From SAR324 cluster bacterium (GTDB lineage Bacteria > SAR324 > NAC60-12): 11,485 nt of DNA. How positions within the stretch are numbered: position 1 is the first letter of the stretch; every line of letters begins with the position of its first letter. Location of the stretch: the NCBI GenBank assembly GCA_028822475.1, contig JAPKDT010000045.1, positions 1 to 11,485 of the forward strand. Reading direction: 5' to 3'. Of this stretch, positions 1 through 6,573 are shown one piece after another. The notes beneath the pieces were generated by a model that saw nothing but the letters and a program-made list of their open reading frames with translations, searched no databases and had not been told where the DNA came from. The position numbers and the translations under genes are program-made.

Positions 1-25
1 GTGACACAGTTTCCAAGTTTTCAGG

Positions 26-80
26 CTTAAACTCAAGTCGATTATGTAACACAAAGTTTAGTGCAGGTATTTGAGTTAAG
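26..80. other. Imperfect inverted repeat downstream of the CsgG-like gene
   Basis: CTTAA-A-CTCAA at 26-36 can pair with TTGAGTTAAG at 71-80, giving 10 base pairs with a single bulged A and a loop of 34 nt. It lies about 85 bases past the stop of the minus-strand gene ending at 164. No T-run follows on either strand, so it is not a classical intrinsic terminator. It could be a weak transcript-end structure or chance in AT-rich DNA. I see no gene in bases 1-163. Confidence 0.22.
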
Positions 81-163
81 TAAAACTTAAGCGGCAGAGG
101 AGATATTCGGAACAGGAAGTAATAGCATTGAGAAGAGGAAAATATGAAGTAATGCAGTCGTCT

Positions 164-1447
164 TCAGAAACGTTTTACCCAGCTTATCAGGAAACCTTTG
201 GGGACAGGATTAAGCTGCCAGCCAGAAGCTTTGGGGCTGAGGGAACTGGAAATAAAACCGTTGGAGCGGCCTTCTGTGGAAAGTTCATTCATCAAATCAC
301 GAAAATGGATATAGCGGATTCCGCTGTAAATTGTTCCTGCACCGGCTATCCAGGGCAAAACACTCAAAGCTCCGTTCAGTTGGATAACTCCGCTGAGAAA
401 CAGGATAGTTGCTCCACCGGCACCTGCAGTAGAAATGAGCCAGCGGTCATGCTCTTCTTTCGTTTGTCTATAGCCGTACGACCATTTTGAATAATCTGTA
501 CTCACCTTTCCTACTTTTTGTTCTAAGCGGATAACACGTTTTTTTGGTTTTAATCTTTTTTGAGTGTCAAGTTCCTTGCGGGTTTGACTGATCAGGCGGA
601 TTAATTTTTCTTTATCGATGTACGTTTGAAGCTGATCCCCACTGGCAACTGAAGAAATCTTCTGGACTATAACTGCCTCTGCAGACAAATCACTCACTTG
701 AACAACTTCTGCTAAGGCAATATTTTGGAAGATAGTTTCATCCTTGTTAGCAACTGCTGATGCTTTAACAGATGTCCTCCGTGAAATTACAAGCTGTTGA
801 CCGGTTTTTATACCCTGTGCACGTCCAAAATTAAGAGTGATTCCGGAAGCACTTATGTTCAGTACTTTACCAACTAACAAGGTGTTATCTGAAATCCTCG
901 CAGCCATTCGGAATAATTCATCATGCATTTGCAGATCTGTGAATTGAACTTCATCGCTGAAATCAGTGATGTTGGTACGTGTATCAACCATTCTGATGGA
1001 AAGGACTAAACTCGATTCCTCTTCACTGTTTTCATTAAGCATTATTTCTGAATGAAGTGTGCCTACCAGCACTTTGTCTGCATGAAATAATTTGCCGATC
1101 TTTGCACCGCAAGCAATATCATGACAGTCCGCAAGTGTTGGATCCTGGTCTCTGATTTCTGCGTTCCACTCAGCAGGGCCAACTACTGTAAAATGATTTG
1201 TGTTGTAGATGTTCAGTTGGAGAACTTTCGCTACTTCCGCGGCTGCAGTTTCAGTCATGCCTGAAGGAAAGAGGTTAAGTAATAATACTTTTACCCGTTC
1301 ATCATCACTGAAACCACTGAGTTGTGTCAGTTCCAAATTGTTGCCGTTTCCTTGATCATTATTGGACTGAGACCAACTTGCAGAACTAAAAAAAAGAAAG
1401 CTGAAACAGAGCAGGAACACTTTCCTGAAAATCAATGGAAAATTCAT
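164..1447 (-). CDS. Secreted CsgG-like / FlgT-C-like protein with two C-terminal hydrophobic segments
   Basis: Unnamed periplasmic or envelope protein of 427 residues. The chosen ATG at 1447 begins a clear signal peptide (positively charged start, hydrophobic core to about residue 22, likely cut near ASWSQS). A longer reading from a TTG at 1543 would bury this signal inside the protein. Residues 50-170 resemble the CsgG/TolB-N-like fold: a hydrophobic strand VKVLLLNLF, then the pattern C108-x4-C113 followed by GAKIGKLFHADKVLVG, then a strand ending in MVDTRTN. Residues 190-225 (LVGKVLNISASGITLNFG, then GIKTGQQLVISR) look like the FlgT C-terminal beta domain. A basic helical stretch (275-315) leads to two hydrophobic segments (about 336-356 and 359-380), and the protein ends in Phe. 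Family members are often outer-membrane-associated accessory proteins, but the exact role cannot be read from sequence. It is downstream of selA by 191 bases and probably has its own promoter. Confidence 0.8.
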   Translation of the reverse strand: MNFPLIFRKVFLLCFSFLFFSSASWSQSNNDQGNGNNLELTQLSGFSDDERVKVLLLNLFPSGMTETAAAEVAKVLQLNIYNTNHFTVVGPAEWNAEIRDQDPTLADCHDIACGAKIGKLFHADKVLVGTLHSEIMLNENSEEESSLVLSIRMVDTRTNITDFSDEVQFTDLQMHDELFRMAARISDNTLLVGKVLNISASGITLNFGRAQGIKTGQQLVISRRTSVKASAVANKDETIFQNIALAEVVQVSDLSAEAVIVQKISSVASGDQLQTYIDKEKLIRLISQTRKELDTQKRLKPKKRVIRLEQKVGKVSTDYSKWSYGYRQTKEEHDRWLISTAGAGGATILFLSGVIQLNGALSVLPWIAGAGTIYSGIRYIHFRDLMNELSTEGRSNGFISSSLSPKASGWQLNPVPKGFLISWVKRF

Positions 1448-1511
1448 ACTGCACGAAAAATTTAATTGAATGTTGAAAAAGGCACTAGAGGTATAACCCG
1501 ACAATTTGTTA

Positions 1512-1538
1512 ATTATGCTTTTACTGCTCTTTTGACAA
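1512..1538 (-). promoter_or_regulatory. Possible sigma70-type promoter for the CsgG-like gene
   Basis: On the minus strand TTGTCA (1538 to 1533) is followed by CATAAT (1517 to 1512), each one base from consensus, but the spacer is only 15 bases. Transcription would begin near 1505, leaving a leader of about 58 bases before the ATG at 1447. It lies inside the longer TTG-initiated reading frame, which agrees with the shorter start. It also overlaps the hairpin at 1523-1578. Confidence 0.22.
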
Positions 1539-1578
1539 AGCAAGAAAAAGACCTTTTAGTGCTTTGTACAGGAGCAGT
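1523..1578 (-). other. Nested hairpin with AGGUCU tip, 3' of selA
   Basis: Two perfect 7-bp arms are nested: ACTGCTC (1523-1529) with GAGCAGT (1572-1578), and inside it ACAAAGC (1535-1541) with GCTTTGT (1561-1567), separated by an internal loop of 5 and 4 nt. Read on the minus strand, the same strand as selA, the tip is AAAAGGUCUUUU, which closes to an AGGUCU hexaloop or GGUC tetraloop. The E. coli fdhF SECIS carries AGGUCU at its tip. The element starts about 60 bases past the selA stop. It may be a transcript-end structure, a leader element for the next gene, or a SelB-binding site; the sequence alone cannot choose. Confidence 0.45.
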
Positions 1579-1638
1579 TTTAACAGTCAGGAATTTGCTG
1601 AACTTAAAAAGGTTGGGGTTCTGATAAACAATTAAAGA

Positions 1639-3033
1639 TCAGCTATAAATCAGTCTTGTGAGGACTCTCAGCAGTTCTTCATTATCATGTGGGAGAATTG
1701 TGCGGAAATCGAGCCAAATTTGATCTTCGTGGATCCTGACAATAACCGGGACAGATTGAGAACGAAACCAATCCTGTAACTCATTTGAGGACCTCATTGG
1801 ATGAGACAAAACAAGCGCTGCCGATTCAATTGGTAGTTCCGGCAAGGCTCCACCTCCAGTACGTGATTCAGTTTCACGAAGTTCACATTTCCAGGCTGTA
1901 GTTTTAGGTAAATTCAACAGTTGAAGAAAGTCATTCACTTTTTCTCGAAGTTCTTCACGCGTCAGTTCCAGCAGACCGACAGTAGGCACTATTTCTGCTA
2001 GAGTTTTTAAATCAAGATATGCTTCCAAAGTTGCTTCAAATAAGCCAAGCGTTACTTTGTCTAAGCGTAATGCGCGATAGAGGGCATGTTTACGTAGTTT
2101 TTGAATATTTTCAGCTTTTCCAAGCAACACACCTGCCTGTATTCCGCCCAGTAATTTGTCCCCGCTGAAAGCCAGCAAGTCAGGTCCCGCAGAGAGTTCC
2201 TGTTCTGCAGTTGAATACTCACTCAAACCACGCTGGCGGAACTTGTAAAAGCTGCCGCTTCCCCAGTCATGAAAGCAAAGCAGACCTTTTGAATGTGCCA
2301 GCTTTGCCATTTTTTCAACGGAGACCGATTCCGTAAATCCATGGATTTCGTAATTTGAAGGATGTACTTTTAACAGAGCAGCGGTATTTTCTGTGAGAGC
2401 CTGTTCATAATCCGCAAGCCGACAGCGGTTAGTCGTACCAACTTCTACCAGTTTGACTCCTGCTTCTCGCATAATATCTGGAATCCGGAAAGATCCACCA
2501 ATCTCTACTAATTCACCCCTTGAGACAATTACCTCAGCTTTTTTGCCTTCGGGCTCATTTCCGTTCAAAGCCTTAAGCATTAAAAACACAGCAGCAGCAT
2601 TGTTGTTAACCACCATCGCATCTTCCGCACCGGAAAGTGAACGCAGTAGTTTGCGGACTTTTGAGTCGCGTGAACCACGTTTCCCCGTGCTGAGATCAAA
2701 TTCCAAAGTAGAGTATGAACTCATACCGGGCAATACTTTACGCAACAAAATTTCGGACAAAGGAGCTCTCCCTAGGTTTGTATGAACTACAACTCCGGTA
2801 GCATTGATTACTCTTTGCATTGTCTGAGATTGATTGCGGACTTGTGCTGCGATACGTTCCAATATTCCAGCATTGGCGTCTGAAATAGATTTGTCTGGAT
2901 TTTTGGAGATTTCGGTTCGTACCTGATCCAGTACGATGTTTACCTGCTCCCTGACTGCTTTGCCGTGAGGGAGCTTTTGTTGCTTGAGAAACGTATCACA
3001 CTCTGTGATGGACGGTAGGTTTTGGTAAGACAT
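1639..3033 (-). CDS. selA: L-seryl-tRNA(Sec) selenium transferase
   Basis: SelA is a cytoplasmic pyridoxal-phosphate enzyme that converts seryl-tRNA(Sec) to selenocysteinyl-tRNA(Sec) using selenophosphate. At 464 residues it has the usual length. Hallmarks: INATGVVVHTNLGRAPLS near residue 77, the Asn/Ala run VVNNNAAAVFL at 141-151, SRGELVEIGGSFRIP at 171-185, VGTTNRC at 198-204, HDWGSGS at 255-261, and the PLP lysine K293 in FSGDKLLGGIQAG. The ATG at 3033 is supported by an AGGG ribosome-binding site 4 bases upstream (3038-3041). It starts 27 bases after the rng stop on the same strand, so the two are probably co-transcribed. selB, selD and selC (tRNA-Sec) are not in the window. The gene itself ends in UGA. 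Confidence 0.97.
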   Translation of the reverse strand: MSYQNLPSITECDTFLKQQKLPHGKAVREQVNIVLDQVRTEISKNPDKSISDANAGILERIAAQVRNQSQTMQRVINATGVVVHTNLGRAPLSEILLRKVLPGMSSYSTLEFDLSTGKRGSRDSKVRKLLRSLSGAEDAMVVNNNAAAVFLMLKALNGNEPEGKKAEVIVSRGELVEIGGSFRIPDIMREAGVKLVEVGTTNRCRLADYEQALTENTAALLKVHPSNYEIHGFTESVSVEKMAKLAHSKGLLCFHDWGSGSFYKFRQRGLSEYSTAEQELSAGPDLLAFSGDKLLGGIQAGVLLGKAENIQKLRKHALYRALRLDKVTLGLFEATLEAYLDLKTLAEIVPTVGLLELTREELREKVNDFLQLLNLPKTTAWKCELRETESRTGGGALPELPIESAALVLSHPMRSSNELQDWFRSQSVPVIVRIHEDQIWLDFRTILPHDNEELLRVLTRLIYS

Positions 3034-3060
3034 TTTGCCCTGGACTCTTATTCAGTGGCA

Positions 3061-5544
3061 TTAAGTAGCAGACTCTTCCGCTTTAGGCTTAGCAGCCGGT
3101 CTTGCAGGTTTTTTTTGTTGCTGTTGAGGACTGTTTGCCTTTGGCTTAGCTTTTGTGGCTTTAGCCGATTTAGCAGGAGAATTCTTGTCCTGTTCTGCAG
3201 GCTTGGGAGCTATTGATTTAACCGAGTCTTTTTTTGCAGTTGAGACTTTGCTTTGAACAGATTTAGACTTTGCTCCGGGCTTTTCAGCAGATTCTACTTT
3301 AGTTTTATTTGGCAGCGCTTTTGCGGCAACTTTTGAGGAATCCGTCTTTTTAGCAACTGGTGTTTTTGCAGTTGATTTACGCGGAACAGATTTTACAGGC
3401 TTTTTTCCCGGAACTGGCGTGCTTTTTAAAGCTGTCTTCGGGGATTCAGTGTCCTGTTTTGCAGTAAGCTGTGCTGCTTTTTTTTCTGCATCTCCTAAAT
3501 GCACACTGCTGAACATAGGTGTTTCTACGGTTTTTTCTTTGACTGTTTTAATAACAGGAAGAATTTTATTTTTATCTTTTAAATTGTGCTGATCTTCAAT
3601 GTGTACACTTGTATAAGTTGTGATTTCAGGGACGTCCTTGTTCTCAGCAATTATTTCCGGATTTGAAATAATATTTTTCGGAGCATCCTGAGTTTTTACA
3701 TTTTCGTGACTGCTCTTAAACAGAACTACAGTTTCCTCTGCTTTATCTTTTGAAGGCTTGCTGATTTCTGTTTGTTTTTTATCCACTTCATTTGTATTTT
3801 GCGGACCCTTCACGGCGGAGTCTTCAGTTTTAGTTTTCACTTCAGCAGTTGTTTTCGGAAGCTCATCTTTCACGCGGGACTCTTTAACGGACTTTGCTTC
3901 TTCATTTTTTGACAAAGTCTTAGCAGGAGTTTCTGTTGGTTTGACCTGTTCATCCGCTATTTTCTTTTCCCGAGAACTAAGAGCAGTTACGGAATCGTCC
4001 TTTTTATCCAGCTCTTTTTTAGCCCGTCCTCTTTTATTGCCCGGTTTATCGTCACGCATATCAGAGGCGGAAATAGGAACGGAGGTTCTGGTTTCTCCAC
4101 CACCCTGACCTTTCAAAGTAACTTCCATTTCAGGAATTTCTTCAGCTCCTAGTAACGTGTCAGGAGTAATTGAAATACGGATTCCATAATCCATTTCCAT
4201 TTGAGTTATACGCTGTCTTTTAACATTGAGCAGATGAACCGCCAGTTTTAAAGGCAGCCGGAGATAAATCTGCATCACTTTTTGCTCAATTGCGGAATCA
4301 TGAATTTTTCGTAGAATCCGGTTGGCCAAAGTAATCTCAATAGAATTAAGTGACAAGCTGCTGGAAATTCGCTGACGACTCAATTCCAATAATCCGAATT
4401 TGGAGATTACTCCAAACGAAGTCTTGGCTTTGTCTGAAGACATTTCTTCTTCAATCTTTTGTTCTACAGCAAGGCGGTTTTTTGAGTTTTCCATATCGAT
4501 AAAATCCACCACAATCAAACCACCGAGGTTTCTTAAACGTAACTGTCTTGAAACTTCATCTGCAGCCTCAATGTTTGTACGTAACGCGGTAGCCTCAATG
4601 TTTCTTTCTTGAGTGGATCTTCCGGAATTGACGTCAATTGCTACAAGTGCTTCTGTGGGCATAATGACCAATGAACCGCCTGAAGGCAAAGGAACCTGTT
4701 GGTGGTGCAGTACTTCAATCTGACCTTCAATATCATAAGTTGAAAAAAGAGATTTTTCACCAAGATAAAGCTGCAGTTTTTTCTGATCAGCCGGCATATG
4801 AGTTTTAAAAAACTCTAAGGCATGTTGAAAAGCAACCGGTTCATCAATCACAACTTCCGTAACACTGTCATTGTAGTAATCACGGATCATACGCAGCATC
4901 GCATCTTCTTCCTGATACAGTATTCCAGGTGTTGATTGCTCTTCGTACTCGTCTTTGATTTCATTCCAAGTACGGCGTAAAATCGAGTAGTCGCGTTTTA
5001 ATTCAGTGAGCGAACGGTCAACGCCAACTGTACGGATAATTGCAGAGGAATTTTCACTTCCGAGCCCTTTCAGTAAGTGACGCAAGCGTGCCCTTTGGTC
5101 TTCATCTTCAATCTTTTTGGAAACACCTCCACGGTCACTGTCCGGCATAAAAACAAGAAAGCGTCCCGCCAAAGAAATATTTGTGGTGATTGAAGCGCCT
5201 TTGTGTCCTATTTCATCTTTGATTACCTGGACCAGAATTTTTTGTCCAGGTTTAAGAACCTGAGTGATGGACGGTCGTCCACGTCCTTCACGGCTTGGTT
5301 TATAGACTTGGAAGTTTATATCGGAAAGTGAAAGGAAACCGTGACGTTCTTCACCGTAATCAATGAAGGCTGCCTGAAAGGAAGGTTGTACTTTTATTAC
5401 TTTACCGCAATAAATATTACCAACTTTTTGAGAGCGGTGGGTTTGTTCAATGTAAAGGTTATCCAGTTTTTTGCCTTTTAATAACGCAATTCTGGTTTCG
5501 TCATCCTCAACATTGATGAGGATTTTATTATCTATTTCTGTCAT
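3061..5544 (-). CDS. rng: Ribonuclease E/G family endoribonuclease with long disordered Lys-rich tail
   Basis: Endoribonuclease for rRNA/tRNA processing and mRNA decay, 827 residues. The ATG at 5544 has AGG 7 bases upstream and matches the family N-terminus; a TTG at 5589 is less likely. The S1 RNA-binding domain is at about 40-130 (GNIYCGKVIKV, FIDYGEERHGFL), split by a basic insert. The DNase I-like catalytic part has AIDVNSGR (D304, N306) and VVDFIDM (D347), matching E. coli D303, N305 and D346. After the SRQR motif (389-392) the usual zinc link CPxCxG is missing, and the protein has a single cysteine (C46). From about residue 480 the chain is low-complexity and rich in Lys, Ala, Pro, Ser and Thr, about 350 residues long and likely disordered, like the scaffold half of RNase E. 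The core could equally be called rne; orthology is unresolved. It is the first gene of the rng-selA unit. Confidence 0.94.
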   Translation of the reverse strand: MTEIDNKILINVEDDETRIALLKGKKLDNLYIEQTHRSQKVGNIYCGKVIKVQPSFQAAFIDYGEERHGFLSLSDINFQVYKPSREGRGRPSITQVLKPGQKILVQVIKDEIGHKGASITTNISLAGRFLVFMPDSDRGGVSKKIEDEDQRARLRHLLKGLGSENSSAIIRTVGVDRSLTELKRDYSILRRTWNEIKDEYEEQSTPGILYQEEDAMLRMIRDYYNDSVTEVVIDEPVAFQHALEFFKTHMPADQKKLQLYLGEKSLFSTYDIEGQIEVLHHQQVPLPSGGSLVIMPTEALVAIDVNSGRSTQERNIEATALRTNIEAADEVSRQLRLRNLGGLIVVDFIDMENSKNRLAVEQKIEEEMSSDKAKTSFGVISKFGLLELSRQRISSSLSLNSIEITLANRILRKIHDSAIEQKVMQIYLRLPLKLAVHLLNVKRQRITQMEMDYGIRISITPDTLLGAEEIPEMEVTLKGQGGGETRTSVPISASDMRDDKPGNKRGRAKKELDKKDDSVTALSSREKKIADEQVKPTETPAKTLSKNEEAKSVKESRVKDELPKTTAEVKTKTEDSAVKGPQNTNEVDKKQTEISKPSKDKAEETVVLFKSSHENVKTQDAPKNIISNPEIIAENKDVPEITTYTSVHIEDQHNLKDKNKILPVIKTVKEKTVETPMFSSVHLGDAEKKAAQLTAKQDTESPKTALKSTPVPGKKPVKSVPRKSTAKTPVAKKTDSSKVAAKALPNKTKVESAEKPGAKSKSVQSKVSTAKKDSVKSIAPKPAEQDKNSPAKSAKATKAKPKANSPQQQQKKPARPAAKPKAEESAT
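3490..3720 (-). repeat. Three spaced aromatic-x-Ser-x-His motifs in the RNase tail
   Basis: The tail of the RNase contains FKSSHEN (from 3720 down), YTSVHIED (from 3615 down) and FSSVHLGD (from 3513 down). The aromatic residues are 35 and 34 residues apart, so this looks like a degenerate repeat of about 35 residues. Two copies share SVH-x-x-D exactly, and each is preceded by Glu 4 or 5 residues before the aromatic. In an otherwise Lys/Ala-rich disordered region such conserved spots resemble short binding motifs; that function is inference. Confidence 0.45.
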
Positions 5545-5642
5545 TTCTTGCCTGATTATTATGAGTTTAAAATCAGGATGTTCCGACAAATATTTGATTT
5601 ACAGATCAGAAATCGAAAAGTGGAACCGTAGTGACATAACTG

Positions 5643-5648
5643 ATTATA
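5643..5648 (-). promoter_or_regulatory. Candidate -10 box upstream of rng
   Basis: A perfect TATAAT lies on the minus strand, about 95 bases before the rng ATG, in the 278-base gap between xseB and rng (5545-5822). No good -35 hexamer stands at 16-18 bases. RNase E genes are often controlled through a long 5' leader, and a leader of about 90 bases would result here; I see no feature in it that shows such control. Apart from this box and the hairpin at 5793-5813 the gap holds nothing I recognise. Confidence 0.32.
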
Positions 5649-5792
5649 CATTTGATAGTACAACCCAGCATTAGCTTTAACTTGCTCAGACTTACAGTTT
5701 TATTTTCTAGAATTCATTAATCAGAAATCAGCATCCCCCATACTTTCTTTCCATCTAGGGGTGACAGAACATCTCTGAAATATTAGTTTTGA

Positions 5793-5813
5793 TTTTCGGA
5801 CATATTCCGAAAA
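5793..5813 (-). terminator. Hairpin just after xseB (possible transcript end)
   Basis: TTTTCGGA (5793-5800) and TCCGAAAA (5806-5813) form a perfect 8-bp stem with the 5-nt loop CATAT. It begins about 10 bases past the xseB stop, where the mnmA-aroK-xseB transcript would be expected to end. After the stem on the minus strand comes TCAAAACTAA, not a T-run, so efficient intrinsic termination is doubtful; a 3'-end stabilising or Rho-associated structure is equally possible. Confidence 0.4.
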
Positions 5814-5822
5814 CCGTGTTCA

Positions 5823-6053
5823 TCAGTCGAGTACAAATTCTTTTTGTTCGTACTCGCCATTTTCATTCTTTAAAATTTTTTCTATACGTTGCTCTGCGTT
5901 TTCGAGGAATTTGTTGCATTCCCTACTCCAGCGAACACCTGATTCAAAAGTGGTTAATGCTTCATCAAGAGGGATCGCTCCTTCTTCCAGCTTATCAACC
6001 GTTTCTTCAAGTTTTTGTAGTGCTGATTCAAAAGTTGTGGTCTGAGTCTTCAT
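5823..6053 (-). CDS. xseB: Exodeoxyribonuclease VII small subunit
   Basis: XseB is the small helical subunit that binds the XseA catalytic subunit to form exonuclease VII, which degrades single-stranded DNA to oligonucleotides in DNA repair. At 76 residues it has normal length. It shows the family pattern: TFESALQKLEETVDKLEEG near residue 7, then PLDEALTTFESGVRWSREC and the C-terminal helix LENAEQRIEKIL. The ATG at 6053 lies inside the 3' end of aroK (26-base overlap, different frame), which suggests translational coupling; no strong ribosome-binding site is visible. xseA is not in the window. Confidence 0.95.
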   Translation of the reverse strand: MKTQTTTFESALQKLEETVDKLEEGAIPLDEALTTFESGVRWSRECNKFLENAEQRIEKILKNENGEYEQKEFVLD

Positions 6054-6549
6054 TGCATATCTTGCGAATTATTTCTGAAGCAATTTGTTGCGGAGATTGT
6101 TGACCTGTTTCTATAATACACTCTGCTTGCTCATAAAGCAAATCACGTTCTGCAAACATTTCATTTAAGACAGTTTTTGGATCTTTTTCTTTTAATAATG
6201 GACGGTTACGGTCGTTTTTCAGACGCAGTAGTAATTCTGCCTGAGCTACCTTCAAATAAACTCTTTTGCCTATTTTCGTTAGCATACCTCGATTTTGTTT
6301 GCGTAATATAATCCCTCCGCCTGTTGCAATTACTGAATTATCTACACTTTTCAATTTTTCCAACTGCTGTGTTTCCATTTCACGAAAACACTCTTCTCCA
6401 CCATATTTAAAAATTTCAGCAACGCTACAGCCTTGATCTTCTTCAATCTCAGTATCGGTATCAACAAAAGAATATTCCAGCAATTTGGCTAACTTACGGC
6501 CTATTGTGGTCTTTCCAGCACCCATAAAACCCGTCAAAAGGATATTCAT
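6028..6549 (-). CDS. aroK: Shikimate kinase
   Basis: Phosphorylates shikimate to shikimate 3-phosphate with ATP, the fifth step of chorismate synthesis, in the cytoplasm. Length 173 residues is typical. Motifs: Walker A GFMGAGKTT (7-15, K13), shikimate-binding DTD (30-32) followed by EIE, FREME (55-59, R56), TGGG (76-79) and the lid region NDRNRPLL (112-119; R114 and R116). The start lies 24 bases after the mnmA stop and the 3' end overlaps xseB, so the three are probably one transcript. aroK versus aroL cannot be separated on sequence; aroK is the common single-copy name. Confidence 0.97.
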   Translation of the reverse strand: MNILLTGFMGAGKTTIGRKLAKLLEYSFVDTDTEIEEDQGCSVAEIFKYGGEECFREMETQQLEKLKSVDNSVIATGGGIILRKQNRGMLTKIGKRVYLKVAQAELLLRLKNDRNRPLLKEKDPKTVLNEMFAERDLLYEQAECIIETGQQSPQQIASEIIRKICNEDSDHNF

Positions 6550-6573
6550 TGTCTTATGTCGATTGGAATATGT

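Noticed and set aside
164..166. UGA ending the CsgG-like gene as a selenocysteine codon, since the organism has selA
   Set aside because: The following 28 codons show no conserved or selenoprotein-like context and no hairpin follows at a suitable distance.
128..490. Plus-strand open frame opposite the CsgG-like gene, and similar frames opposite selA, rng, mnmA and others
   Set aside because: They lie wholly antisense to well-supported genes, have no family features, and mirror the composition of the true coding strand.
1448..1543. N-terminal extension of the CsgG-like protein from a TTG
   Set aside because: It would place the signal peptide about 32 residues inside the protein and overlaps a candidate promoter and hairpin.
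1532..1560. TTGACA at 1532-1537 followed by TTTAGT on the plus strand as a promoter
   Set aside because: The TTGACA is part of the inverted-repeat arm, the -10 is poor, and it would drive only antisense RNA into selA.
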